Notes: generated by a model not told the origin, from the letters alone. Counted from the stretch's first letter, positions 1-7,923 are shown. The stretch: 64,000 nt of DNA from Phenylobacterium sp. (GCA_020402585.1 JADBZH010000031.1:1-64000); one strand, 5' to 3'. A program made the numbers and translations.

Positions 1-185
1 CAATTGGTGCTCTCATTCCTCCCCCAAGGGGGAGGTGGACCGCGCAGCGGGCCGGAGGGGGTCAGCTGAGCCGCCATTGACCCCCTCACCGGCCTCCGGC
101 CGGAGCTCCCCCTTGGGGGAGCAATTGGTGCTCTCATTCCTCCCCCAAGGGGGAGGTGGACCGCGCAGCGGGCCGGAGGGGGTCA
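1..185. repeat. Intergenic palindromic repeat, copy R1 (1.5 units)
   Basis: This copy consists of two kinds of half-unit facing each other. Type A (15-64 and 136-185) has a CCTCCCCC/GGGGGAGG palindrome followed by a GC-rich arm ending GGAGGGGGTCA. Type B (77-127) starts TGACCCCCTC and ends in GCTCCCCC/GGGGGAGC. Bases 1-64 recur exactly at 122-185, a tandem duplication with a 121-bp period. Facing halves can pair over their whole length. The same family occurs at six other loci in this window. Confidence 0.85.
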
Positions 186-220
186 AAGGCCTCTCAGCCG
201 CCGCCCTCACCCGGCCCCAC

Positions 221-1096
221 CTACTCCGCCGCCAGCGCCTCCACCCCCCGCCGCGAGCGGTGGTACGGCCGGTCGCCCAGTATCGTCGCCCGCACCATCA
301 CCCGCCGCGCCGGCAGGTAGTCGTTCACCGCATAGTGCTGGGTCACCCGGTTGTCCCAGAAGGCGATGGCGTTCTCGCTCCAGCGCCACCGGACCAGGAA
401 TTCCGGCTTCTGGATGTGCTCGAACAGCATGCCCAGGATGGCGTCGCTCTCCTTGCGGGTCAGGCCGACGATACGGTCGGTGAAGGTGTAGTTCACGAAC
501 AGGCCGTCCTCGCCCGTCTCCGGGTGGGTCCGCACCACCGGATGCGTCACCGGCGGGTTGGCGGCCACGGCCCGGGCGTGCGCCTCGGCGCCGGCATTGC
601 CCGCCACCAGGCCGCTCGCGGGAAAGCCGCGGGCGAAGTCGTGCACCGCGTCCAGGGTGGTCAGGTAGTCGCGGAAGGAGGGCGACAGGGCCTCGAAAGC
701 CGCCTTCATGTTCGACCAGATCGTGTCCCCGCCCGAAGCCGGCAGGAGGTGGGCGTGAAGGATGGCGGCCTTGGGCGGCGTCTCGATGAAGGTGACGTCG
801 GTGTGCCAGCTGTCGTTGTCGGTGGGGTTGGCCTGATGGTTGTCCAGGGTGAACAGCTCCGGCGCCTCGGGCACGCCGGGATAGAGCGGATGGGTGTGCA
901 GGGCGCCGAACCGGGCGGCGAAATCCCGGTGCTGCACTGGCGTCAGGCGCTGGTTCTCGAAGAAGATGACCTGGTGCCGAAGCAGGGCCGCCTGGATGTC
1001 CGCGAACTGCTCGTCATCCAGAGGCCCGGCCAGGTCGACATTCTCCACCAGGGCGCCGATGGCGGGCGTCAGGGGGCGGGTCGTGATCCTGGGCAT
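221..1096 (-). CDS. TauD/TfdA-family Fe(II)/2-oxoglutarate dioxygenase
   Basis: Cytoplasmic non-haem iron dioxygenase of 291 residues, the normal length for TauD/TfdA enzymes, which oxidise a small substrate while decarboxylating 2-oxoglutarate. The iron ligands are visible as WHTDVTF (His98, Asp100) and TQHYAVNDY (His254). The basic motif RRVMVRATI (Arg264-Arg269) should hold 2-oxoglutarate. The ATG follows an AGGGGAT ribosome-binding site. The gene stands alone with a repeat element beyond its 3' end. No sulfonate transporter or desulfonation gene lies nearby, so taurine is only the nominal substrate; alkylsulfonates, aryloxyacids or other acids are equally possible. Confidence 0.88.
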   Translation of the reverse strand: MPRITTRPLTPAIGALVENVDLAGPLDDEQFADIQAALLRHQVIFFENQRLTPVQHRDFAARFGALHTHPLYPGVPEAPELFTLDNHQANPTDNDSWHTDVTFIETPPKAAILHAHLLPASGGDTIWSNMKAAFEALSPSFRDYLTTLDAVHDFARGFPASGLVAGNAGAEAHARAVAANPPVTHPVVRTHPETGEDGLFVNYTFTDRIVGLTRKESDAILGMLFEHIQKPEFLVRWRWSENAIAFWDNRVTQHYAVNDYLPARRVMVRATILGDRPYHRSRRGVEALAAE

Positions 1097-1285
1097 GTGG
1101 GCGATCCCCTGTGGTTAGGGGCCGGCTCGGGGCCGGCGGCGAGGGGGACTGCTAACCCGGCGGCGGGGGTGGGGCGGAGCGAGATTTTCTGAGGGGGTTG
1201 TGAGGTGGGGGGCTGGAGGGTGCCGGGCCTGTCAACGAACAGAGGCTGCGGCTCGCAAACTTGCGACGCGGAAACCATTCGACTA

Positions 1286-1311
1286 AATTCGTCCCTAATC
1301 AGGAGCGAATT
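1286..1311 (+). promoter_or_regulatory. Inverted repeat around the RBS of the DUF433/DUF5615 operon
   Basis: AATTCG (1286-1291) and CGAATT (1306-1311) form a 6-bp inverted repeat that encloses the AGGAG ribosome-binding site (1301-1305) just before the ATG at 1314. Many toxin-antitoxin operons are autoregulated by the antitoxin binding such a repeat, so this is a candidate operator. The arms are short and the role is inferred. Confidence 0.35.
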
Positions 1312-1313
1312 CG

Positions 1314-1895
1314 ATGCAAGCTCAGTTTACACCCCGCGAGGTCGCCGAACTTTCCGGAACTCCAAAGCGTACGGTGGAGAAGGCGATCGAAGAGAAGGTC
1401 TTCACAACGAAGATGGTGAAGCGGGGGCGTCGCCAGCGACGCATGTTGCCGGCCCATGCGGTCGCCTACGCCTTGATCGTGCGGCGCGTGAAATACCGTA
1501 TGGACGCGGCGATGAAGCGCAGGCTGGCGACGGCGCTTTCGCGCCTCGATAACGCGGAGCTCAGGACATGGCGGTTTGAGCTGGAACATGCCGTCGAGAT
1601 GGATGTCGGGCGGCTGGTGGGCGACTCGATGGAACGCGCCGAGGCCTACGGTTTCGCCCGTGACAAGCTGATCGTAGAGGACGACGACATCCTTGGCGGG
1701 ACGCCTGTGATCCGAGGCACCCGGATCAGCGTCTATTCGATCCTGGGTCGGCTTACACACGGAGACACAGTCGCGGACATACTCTCCGACTACCCGGACT
1801 TGACTGCGGAGGCCGTCGAGGCTGCGGCGATTTTTGCGCGCAGCCATCCGTTGGTCGGGCGGCCCGGCGGTCGTCCCTGGCTGGCGGCTGCGTGA
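1314..1895 (+). CDS. DUF433-domain antitoxin with N-terminal HTH-like region
   Basis: Predicted antitoxin, 193 residues. The C-terminal part (about residues 115-180; motifs DDDILGGTPVIRGTRISVYSI and ILSDYPDLTAEAVEAA) is a DUF433 domain, a helix-turn-helix fold found in VapB-like antitoxins. The N-terminal half (residues 5-60, QFTPREVAELSGTPKRTVEKAIEE) looks like a second, MerR/AlpA-like DNA-binding helix-turn-helix. Single-domain DUF433 antitoxins are usually only 70-110 residues, so this is a longer two-domain form. AGGAG lies 8 bases before the ATG. The stop overlaps the start of the next gene (GTGA), indicating translational coupling with the PIN-like partner. Confidence 0.8.
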   Translation: MQAQFTPREVAELSGTPKRTVEKAIEEKVFTTKMVKRGRRQRRMLPAHAVAYALIVRRVKYRMDAAMKRRLATALSRLDNAELRTWRFELEHAVEMDVGRLVGDSMERAEAYGFARDKLIVEDDDILGGTPVIRGTRISVYSILGRLTHGDTVADILSDYPDLTAEAVEAAAIFARSHPLVGRPGGRPWLAAA

Positions 1896-2272
1896 GGCTC
1901 TTTATCGATGAATGCCTCTCGCCGGTCCTGGCGCAACGCCTGAACGACTCAGGTCTGCACAACGCCCTTCATCCCCGCGACTATGGGCGGCTGGGCGAGC
2001 CCGATCATGTCGTGCTGCGACGCTGTGTCGACGAGAGCCGCACGATCGTCACTGAGAACGCCCGCGACTTTCGAAAGCTTGTCGGTGCAACAGAGATCCA
2101 CCCAGGCCTGATCGTCCTTCCCGCGGTAGGTCGGGAGCAATCATGGGACCTGTTGCAGGCCGCGATCGCCGCAATAGAGGCGCCGGGCGATCCGGGCCGA
2201 ACCCTGATCAACCAAGTCGTCGAAGTTACCCTCTCGGGCGAGGTCAGCTTCTACACCCTCCCGGCGCATTGA
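1892..2272 (+). CDS. DUF5615 PIN-like toxin
   Basis: Predicted toxin nuclease of 126 residues. It has the DUF5615 (Mut7-C/PIN-like) pattern: RLFIDECLSP at the N-terminus with the first acidic residues, SRTIVTENARDF near residue 50 with the second acidic site, and a HPGLIVLP strand. These proteins pair with DUF433 antitoxins in type II toxin-antitoxin modules and are presumed to cut RNA. The GTG start overlaps the antitoxin stop by four bases. RNase activity is inferred from the family; the pairing is supported by gene order. Confidence 0.8.
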   Translation: MRLFIDECLSPVLAQRLNDSGLHNALHPRDYGRLGEPDHVVLRRCVDESRTIVTENARDFRKLVGATEIHPGLIVLPAVGREQSWDLLQAAIAAIEAPGDPGRTLINQVVEVTLSGEVSFYTLPAH

Positions 2273-2382
2273 CCGCCTGCAATCGCCTTCCCGCCATCGG
2301 GGCAGGTGGCGGGCGGGAGACGTTCGGGGGCGTGTGACTCGCTGTCCGCACTACCGATGGAGCGCTGCAGCGAACACGAAAT

Positions 2383-2397
2383 GTTCTACTTTTGTTC
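2383..2397 (+). promoter_or_regulatory. LexA (SOS) box upstream of the nuclease-toxin operon
   Basis: GTTCTACTTTTGTTC matches the alphaproteobacterial LexA operator GTTC-N7-GTTC perfectly. It lies 107 bases before the chosen ATG of the downstream toxin gene, within the only plausible promoter region, and 39 bases before an alternative GTG. It is the same form of box as the one before imuA in this window (31938-31952). It suggests that the toxin-immunity pair is induced by DNA damage. Confidence 0.7.
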
Positions 2398-2504
2398 GAT
2401 TCGATCGCCCCGCCTGAGTTAAGGTCGCTCCAGAGGTGAGAGCGTGCACGTGGCGGCGGCGAGCGACCAGACCAAACGTTAGACACTTTGAGAAGGGCTC
2501 AGGC

Positions 2505-3377
2505 ATGGCTGTATCCCAGCCGGCGCGCGATGACATGCGCGTCGAAGGAATTGCGGAATGGATGGAGCGGAGGCGTCGCGAGGTGGCGACGCGAAGGCGT
2601 GAGGTCGAACTCGCTGGCCGAGCTGAATGGGTGGCGGCCGGACCGGGCCAGGCGAGTTGGCCCACTGCCCGAACCCAGGTCCGGCCTGTGGCGTATCAAC
2701 CCACTCAGGGTGCAGGGAGCGCGACGCCGGCACCGACTGCAAGGCCGCGCACGGTCCAAGAAGATGAGATGACAAGGCTCAGGCGCGAACAAGCGGCCTT
2801 CAAGGAGATCGTTCGCGAGGAGTCTAGTCGCAACATCTGGATGGCGATTCCGGCCCTCGCTCCGCTCGCCGTCCCATTGCTCTCGGAAGGGGCCGCCCTG
2901 CTCGCTGGCCGGCTTGCCGCGCCCCAGATCCGTCGCTCGTCAATGAACTTCCTGCAGCAAGAAGCCGGCTTGGCGCTGAAGTCCCCACTCGCTCGACCGG
3001 GTCCGGTGGTGAGACCCTCACCCAAGCCTCGGGCAGATGCGGAAGAGAATGCAATACGCAGAGTGGCTCGCGAACGGTACGCCCGCGCTTACGGCGGTCG
3101 AGCGAGCGACTGGGCCGGGCAGGTACACCATCGCGTAGCGCTACGGTTCCGAAAACAGTTTCCGAACGCCGACCCCAACCGGCTGGCGAACCTCCAGGCA
3201 CTGGAGGAAGAGGCTCACCTCGCCGTAACACAGGCGACCGAGGCCTGGGTGAGAGGCCTGGGTCGAGCCCCTACGCAGGCCGAGGTGATGGCCCACACCT
3301 TGAGGATGGACAAACTCATCGAGCCATACATTCTGCGGGCGGGCGTTCCCCGGCCGCCGCCCGTCCCAAAACGGTAG
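2505..3377 (+). CDS. Putative HNH-type nuclease toxin (SOS-regulated bacteriocin-like)
   Basis: Protein of 290 residues that I read as a small toxin. Residues 1-110 are charged, then Pro/Ala-rich, with no cleavable signal. Residues 111-138 are a hydrophobic stretch (IWMAIPALAPLAVP onwards) that could insert into or cross a membrane. The C-terminal domain (about 185-290) has the layout of HNH/endonuclease VII-type toxin domains: QVHHRVAL (His208-His209), FPNADPNRLANLQAL with conserved Asn/Leu, then His238. The ATG at 2505 follows AGAAGGG at 7 bases; a GTG at 2436 would add 23 residues but has no good ribosome-binding site. Five bases downstream is a SUKH-type immunity gene, and a LexA box lies upstream. 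The subfamily and the delivery route are unknown. Confidence 0.6.
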   Translation: MAVSQPARDDMRVEGIAEWMERRRREVATRRREVELAGRAEWVAAGPGQASWPTARTQVRPVAYQPTQGAGSATPAPTARPRTVQEDEMTRLRREQAAFKEIVREESSRNIWMAIPALAPLAVPLLSEGAALLAGRLAAPQIRRSSMNFLQQEAGLALKSPLARPGPVVRPSPKPRADAEENAIRRVARERYARAYGGRASDWAGQVHHRVALRFRKQFPNADPNRLANLQALEEEAHLAVTQATEAWVRGLGRAPTQAEVMAHTLRMDKLIEPYILRAGVPRPPPVPKR

Positions 3378-3382
3378 CCTCG

Positions 3383-3907
3383 ATGGACATCACGGTTTCG
3401 GAAGCTTGCCGGTCACTTCAAGCGCGGGGTGCGCTTCGACGTTCAAGCAGAGACGAGGCGGAAGGCGTAATCCAGCAGGTCCGCGAACGGCTGGGCGGGA
3501 GGATGCCGGCTGACCTGGAGGCCCTGTATCGGGAACAGGTCGCCAGCATCGGCGACTTTGCAGCGATACTGCCGGAGTGGCGCGAGCGCCCGGAGTGGCG
3601 TCGCGAGGGATCGGTGGGGCTTCTTCTGCATGCAGACGCCGTGCCGATCTTCTCCGATGGATGCGGAAACTTCTATGGTCTTGATCTCGCTTCCGGAGAT
3701 CAAAGACCGGCAGTCTACTTTTTCGATTCCGAGGACATGTTCGAGCGTCCGCACTGGGCGGCGGGATCGTCGCTCGCAAGATTCTTGCTCTTGCTCGCGG
3801 AGCACGACCAGGCCCTCGATGAGGGGAGGCCGCCCGGGTGGGAGCTTTCGATCGATCCGGACATCGACAAGTGTCCCAGGGCGCCGGCTATCTGGCACGC
3901 CGGATAG
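3383..3907 (+). CDS. SMI1/KNR4 (SUKH) family immunity protein
   Basis: Predicted cytoplasmic immunity protein, 174 residues, the usual size for SUKH proteins. The hallmark pattern is present: LPADLEALY-like helix near residue 40 (MPADLEALYREQ), the GLLLHADAVPIFSDGCGNFYGLDL strand pair, a VYFFDSEDMFERPHWAAGSSLARFLLLL core, then a C-terminal helix. SUKH proteins typically neutralise nuclease toxins encoded immediately upstream, which matches the position here, 5 bases after the toxin stop. No separate ribosome-binding site is obvious, so translation is probably coupled. Confidence 0.75.
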   Translation: MDITVSEACRSLQARGALRRSSRDEAEGVIQQVRERLGGRMPADLEALYREQVASIGDFAAILPEWRERPEWRREGSVGLLLHADAVPIFSDGCGNFYGLDLASGDQRPAVYFFDSEDMFERPHWAAGSSLARFLLLLAEHDQALDEGRPPGWELSIDPDIDKCPRAPAIWHAG

Positions 3908-3945
3908 ACCCGCAGAAGGGTCCTCAGGGCGTCAGGGTTCGCAAA

Positions 3946-3966
3946 TGTCCCGAAGACGTCGGGACA
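3946..3966 (+). terminator. Hairpin after the toxin-immunity operon
   Basis: TGTCCCGA (3946-3953) and TCGGGACA (3959-3966) form a perfect 8-bp stem with a 5-base loop, followed by ATTTC. It lies 38 bases after the immunity gene stop. The short T-tract makes it a weak intrinsic terminator candidate. The rest of 3908-4117 shows no gene. Confidence 0.45.
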
Positions 3967-4117
3967 ATTTCTGGATGCACTCTTCAAGGCTAGCAACACG
4001 ATATCGATGGCGGAGACGGGAAAACCGGGGGAAGAAAGTCGTACGCATCCCCAACTGTTAGAGGATTCCCACGCTCAGCGCCCCCGGGAGCGCCCCCTGA
4101 TGCCCGGGCAATCCACC

Positions 4118-5440
4118 CTATCTCCGCTTCAGGGACGCGATCTGCCTGGCGACGCTCCGGCCCGATCGGTAGGCGCCATAGACCGTCACGGCGTAGGGGG
4201 TCGGCGCGGCGTCGCCAGCGAAGTGAACGAGGTCAGACAAAGGCTCCGCGAAGACGTTTCGTGCGTCGGCTGCGCCGGACGGCAGGACACTGTAGCTCCC
4301 CATCGAGAATGGGTCCGACGCCCAGTCGTAGGACGTCGCGGCGGCGACGCTGCTGGCGACATTTGACCCGAGGAGAGCCGATACCCGTTCAATGGCGTAG
4401 GCTCTTCGTGCGCCCAGAGCCTGGCCTGCAAGGTCGCGAGCGGTATCACCTGATGCGATCAGCGTCAGCAGCGGATTGAATCTGTCGGCAATCAGGACTT
4501 CACGTCGTCCGCCGGCCAGATCCTCAATATCGGCGTGATACTCCGGAAGGCCGTCGGCGGGCTGACCTAGGCGCATGCCAACCTTCAGAAACTGCCCCTT
4601 GTGGAACGACGCCAACGCCTGCTGCTTTGAGAGCGGCAGGGCGGGCGTGAAGCTGATCGAGCCGCTGGCAAGCACCGTCGGCGGAACAGCGACGATCACC
4701 CTTCGGGCGGAAATCGCGCCCCAGTCACCCGACACCTTCACCCGGCCGGATTGCGACCAGTCCAGCGCCTTAACGCGATGCCCGAGCCTGACCGGAACAT
4801 CGGCGAAAACGCGCGCGACCAAGGCGCCGTATCCCCCCTTTACGGCCAGATCGCCGCCCCCGGCCATTGTCGCCAAATCCACGCATGAGATCTGCTCCGG
4901 ATTGGCCGCCAGCGAGAATGCGGAGATGCCAATAACGCCGTTCTGCCAAGGATCATCACTTTGGAATTCGGCAATGGCGACATCATTTCCGGAGGAGATC
5001 TGCACGCTCATCCGGCGCTCAAGCTGATCTTCCGCCCGGGTCAACGCTCGAATTGACGACGTCCGATCCAGGGGCGAGCCCTTACGATAGAGTTGCAGGT
5101 TGCTTGTGCTCGCATCAGCAAGTTGTAGACTAAGGGCTCGAGCCTTGGATTTGAAGCTGTTCACTTCGGCGTTGTGCAACCAATGCGCGCCCTGGTCGAA
5201 AGGCAGGGCAAGCGTCTCGCTATCGGTCCAGGCGCGCCCGCCGATACGGTTCCGGGCCTCTAGAACAATGACCTTCAGGCCCTTGCGGATCAGCTCGTCG
5301 GCGGCGCTCAGCCCGGCGGTTCCGGCTCCGATGACGACGACGTCTGTTTCGGCGTCGACGCCAGCGCGCAAGGCTGTCGGCGCCGATAGGGCGGTCGCCA
5401 CGCCAGCCAGAACCGTGCGACGAGCAAGACGTAAAGACAT
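4118..5440 (-). CDS. FAD-dependent amine oxidase (monoamine oxidase family), Tat-exported
   Basis: Flavin amine oxidase of 440 residues. The N-terminus MSLRLARRTVLAGVATALSAP carries a twin-arginine-like signal, so the enzyme probably acts in the periplasm. A dinucleotide-binding motif follows (VIGAGTAGLSAADELIRKG, then VLEARNRIGGRAWT with the GG-R-A sequence typical of this family). The C-terminal HFAGDAAPTPYAVTVYGAYRSGR closes the FAD site. It likely oxidises an amine to an aldehyde plus H2O2; the substrate is unknown. It is divergently transcribed from a TetR regulator across a shared palindromic operator and is probably repressed by it until its substrate appears. Confidence 0.85.
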   Translation of the reverse strand: MSLRLARRTVLAGVATALSAPTALRAGVDAETDVVVIGAGTAGLSAADELIRKGLKVIVLEARNRIGGRAWTDSETLALPFDQGAHWLHNAEVNSFKSKARALSLQLADASTSNLQLYRKGSPLDRTSSIRALTRAEDQLERRMSVQISSGNDVAIAEFQSDDPWQNGVIGISAFSLAANPEQISCVDLATMAGGGDLAVKGGYGALVARVFADVPVRLGHRVKALDWSQSGRVKVSGDWGAISARRVIVAVPPTVLASGSISFTPALPLSKQQALASFHKGQFLKVGMRLGQPADGLPEYHADIEDLAGGRREVLIADRFNPLLTLIASGDTARDLAGQALGARRAYAIERVSALLGSNVASSVAAATSYDWASDPFSMGSYSVLPSGAADARNVFAEPLSDLVHFAGDAAPTPYAVTVYGAYRSGRSVARQIASLKRR

Positions 5441-5460
5441 GGTCGAAGGCCTCCATTATA

Positions 5461-5497
5461 CGACAATATCGTCACCTTAAATATGACGATATTGTCG
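5461..5497. promoter_or_regulatory. Perfect 14-bp-arm palindromic operator between amine oxidase and TetR genes
   Basis: CGACAATATCGTCA (5461-5474) and TGACGATATTGTCG (5484-5497) are exact inverted repeats separated by 9 AT-rich bases. Each arm contains a nearly self-palindromic GACAATATCGTC. The element lies between the two divergent starts (5440 and 5536), where TetR-family repressors commonly bind. It probably controls both genes. Confidence 0.75.
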
Positions 5498-5535
5498 CGT
5501 TTGCAATTCCCTGGATGTGAAGAGCCGCACCTGTC

Positions 5536-6180
5536 GTGACGGAAGCCCAGAAAACAATCGCCCCGCCCGCGCACCAGAAGCGCGGCCGTTACCGCCAGCA
5601 ATCCTTGCTGGACGCTGCTGAAGCCCTGATCGTGGAAAGGGGTCTGGAAGGGTTCGCCATGGCGGACGTCGCCAAGCGGGCCAAGGCCGCGCATGGCTCG
5701 CTCTACCAGTTCTTTGCGTCGCGGACCGCCATCCTAGTGACGCTCCATGCACGTCACATGGAGCGGCTGAAGGCTGCTGTGGCTGGCGCCAGCGCCACGC
5801 TCAAGGCTCGCTCCGCACACCCTTTGCCCAAAGTGTTCCTGGATGCCTATCTTGCCCCGTTACAGGCGTTCATGGAGGCGAACCCTTCCTATCGGATCCT
5901 GCGGCTCGGCATGCCGGAAGACTGGGAAGGCGCGGGTCAGGAAGCGGCCCTCGATTCCGGCGTTGTCACGGAGTTGACCGACATGCTGGCCTGGCTTGCG
6001 CCAGAGGCGCCGGCGGCGACGCGAAATCTCTCGGCCCAGCTCCTGCTGCAGTTGGTCGATGCGCTGTTTGTCCTGAATGGCTCCGACGATTTGAAGGCGG
6101 AAGCCGTGAGGTTGCTGGAGATGTATCTCGGCGACTTGACCAGCAGGTACGCGGGGGGAGCCTCCGGGGAGATCGCATAA
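5536..6180 (+). CDS. TetR/AcrR-family transcriptional regulator
   Basis: DNA-binding regulator of 214 residues, starting at GTG. The N-terminal HTH (about residues 16-62) reads RGRYRQQSLLDAAEALIVERG, then FAMADVAKRAKAAHGSLYQFFASRTAIL, the standard TetR pattern. The C-terminal helices (65-205) form a ligand-binding and dimerisation domain without recognisable identity. It is divergent from the amine oxidase, with a perfect inverted repeat in the 95-base gap, so it most likely represses that gene and itself. The inducer is probably the oxidase substrate or a related amine (inference). Confidence 0.88.
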   Translation: MTEAQKTIAPPAHQKRGRYRQQSLLDAAEALIVERGLEGFAMADVAKRAKAAHGSLYQFFASRTAILVTLHARHMERLKAAVAGASATLKARSAHPLPKVFLDAYLAPLQAFMEANPSYRILRLGMPEDWEGAGQEAALDSGVVTELTDMLAWLAPEAPAATRNLSAQLLLQLVDALFVLNGSDDLKAEAVRLLEMYLGDLTSRYAGGASGEIA

Positions 6181-6489
6181 CTCAGATTGGCCAGGTGCGC
6201 CCGGAACGACGCGCCAACACCTCCACTTTGGGTTTTCTGACTTCGCATTCGAAGGCGTTTCGATGACGAACCGCCTAGCCGGCTTTTCGGTCAAACGACT
6301 GTAAACCCTGGCTATCTGGCTTCTGAACGACTGGAGGCGAGGTTCCGATGACCATAGACAAAATGTGTTCAGAGGCCGCTTTCGCCGTTGCCCCGGTTCC
6401 CGGGGTACAGACGGCATCCGGAAGATGGCGCGGCAACTGGAGGCTTTGCGACCCTGCGGTGGCCCAATTGCGGGTTCGCGACAGGGGGC

Positions 6490-6503
6490 TGGCGGAGAGG
6501 GTG
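6490..6503. other. Left attachment site core
   Basis: TGGCGGAGAGGGTG is identical to the 3' end of tRNA-Ser at 12751-12764. The sequence after it (TCCGCC...) diverges from the tRNA, so this copy is the displaced 3' end left by integration. Confidence 0.75.
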
Positions 6504-6610
6504 TCCGCCTCACATGCAATCTATCTCAGCCCATGATGTCTCTTAGAGATAGCAAATCCGGGACTTTTTACCCGGTCTGCGCTCGCAACCTGTCCCGTCG
6601 CGTTCCATTG

Positions 6611-6657
6611 CGTTCCCCTAAAGGCCGCCTATCTTAAGGGGGACGTTCAGGGGAACG
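6611..6657. promoter_or_regulatory. Inverted repeat upstream of the integrase gene
   Basis: CGTTCCCCT (6611-6619) and AGGGGAACG (6649-6657) are exact 9-bp inverted arms 29 bases apart, ending 12 bases before the integrase ATG. A related AGGGGAAC occurs near the other end of the element at 12700-12707. These could be integrase or AlpA arm-binding sites, or an operator for the integrase promoter. Confidence 0.4.
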
Positions 6658-6669
6658 GGAACCCAAACC

Positions 6670-7923
6670 ATGCCGCGCAAGGTCGAGAACCAACTTACCG
6701 CCCTTCAGGTCAAGAACCTGGCCCCGGGGAGCTACATCGACGGCGGCGGCCTTCGGCTCTTGGTAAAGCCCACCGGCGCGCGGTCTTGGGTCTTCCGCTA
6801 CTCCCTGCGGGGGAAGACACGGGACCTGGGGCTAGGCGATGCTGGGGCGGACGGCGTCAAGTTGGGCGAAGCCCGCGATCTGGCGGCGGCCCTGCGGCTC
6901 AAGGTCAAAGCCGGCGTTGACCCTCTGGAGGAACGCGAGAGGGAGGCCGCTGAGGCCCTTGCGAGGGCTCAGGCGGACAAGATAGCCGCCATCACCTTCC
7001 GGGCCGCTGCTGAGGCCCATATCGCGGCTAACGGCGAGAGCTGGCGGAACCCGAAGCATCGCAAGCAATGGGCGACCACGCTTGAGCGCTACGTCTATCC
7101 GCACATGGGGGACATTCCGGTTTCCGAGGTCACCACAACGCATGTTCTCGCGGCCCTAGAGCCGATCTGGAAAGACCTACCGGAGACGGCGAACAGGGTG
7201 CGAGGCCGGGTTGAGGCGGTCCTGAACGCGGCCAAGGCCAAGGGACAGCGCTCCGGCGAGAACCCGGCGGCATGGCGCGGCCACCTTCAATTGATCCTCC
7301 CCGCCCGGTCCAAGTTGTCCAGGGGCCACCATGGCGCCATGCCCTACGCCAAAGTTCCGGCCTTTATGGCGCGTCTCAGGGCGGCGCGGTCGATTGGCGC
7401 ACGGGCGCTTGAGTTTGCGATCCTGACCGCCGCCCGGACTGGAGAGGTCCTTGGCATGACCTGGCGGGAGGTCGATCTGAAGGAGAGTGTCTGGACCGTC
7501 CCGGCGGTGCGCATGAAGGCGGGGAGGGTCCACCGGGTTCCGCTTTCGCCCCGGGCGGTGGCGATCCTGGAAGAAATGCGCCAGGCCAGCGCCGAGCCCA
7601 ACGCCCCCGTCTTCCCGGCTACCAAGGGCGGCCCCCTGTCAAACATGGTCATGGCCATGGCGCTGCGGCGCATGGGCCATGCCGAAACCGTCCATGGGTT
7701 CCGATCGGCTTTCCGGGACTGGGGCTCCGAACAGACGGGATACTCCGCCGAAGCGTTGGAAATGTCGCTGGCCCATACCATCAAGGACAAGGTCGAGGCC
7801 GCCTATCGGCGCGGCGATCTGCTGGAGCGGCGGACCCGCCTAATGGCGGACTGGGCGGCCTATTGCGAGGGCCAGGCGGTGGCCGGCGGCGACAATGTGA
7901 CGCCGCTCAGGCAACCGGCCTGA
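6670..7923 (+). CDS. P4-type tyrosine recombinase (integrase)
   Basis: Site-specific integrase of 417 residues, full length for the P4/CP4-57 family. The N-terminal DUF4102-type arm-binding domain (about 10-95; GSYIDGGGLRLLVKPTGARSW) is followed by a SAM-like core-binding domain (about 110-205) and the catalytic domain. All catalytic residues are present: Arg256 (ARTGE), His342 and Arg345 (HGFR), His369 (LAHT) and Tyr379 (AAYRRGD). It should catalyse integration into and excision from the tRNA-Ser gene. It lies at the end of the element opposite the intact tRNA. The AlpA-like gene nearby is the likely directionality factor. Confidence 0.95.
   Translation: MPRKVENQLTALQVKNLAPGSYIDGGGLRLLVKPTGARSWVFRYSLRGKTRDLGLGDAGADGVKLGEARDLAAALRLKVKAGVDPLEEREREAAEALARAQADKIAAITFRAAAEAHIAANGESWRNPKHRKQWATTLERYVYPHMGDIPVSEVTTTHVLAALEPIWKDLPETANRVRGRVEAVLNAAKAKGQRSGENPAAWRGHLQLILPARSKLSRGHHGAMPYAKVPAFMARLRAARSIGARALEFAILTAARTGEVLGMTWREVDLKESVWTVPAVRMKAGRVHRVPLSPRAVAILEEMRQASAEPNAPVFPATKGGPLSNMVMAMALRRMGHAETVHGFRSAFRDWGSEQTGYSAEALEMSLAHTIKDKVEAAYRRGDLLERRTRLMADWAAYCEGQAVAGGDNVTPLRQPA

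Larger units (their letters stand above)
6181..6669. other. Gene-poor gap holding the left element junction
   Basis: No convincing gene is seen in these 489 bases; the short open frames here have neither ribosome-binding sites nor recognisable products. 6181-6489 would be chromosomal sequence originally downstream of tRNA-Ser, and 6504-6669 is the left end of the integrated element. The att core lies at 6490-6503 and an inverted repeat sits before the integrase gene. Confidence 0.6.

Noticed and set aside
2505-3907. Type VI or RHS polymorphic toxin cassette
   Set aside because: No VgrG, PAAR, Hcp or RHS repeats nearby, and the protein is too short; the LexA box points to a different logic.
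6348-6536. Possible small gene across the left att core
   Set aside because: No ribosome-binding site, no recognisable product, and it spans the recombination point.
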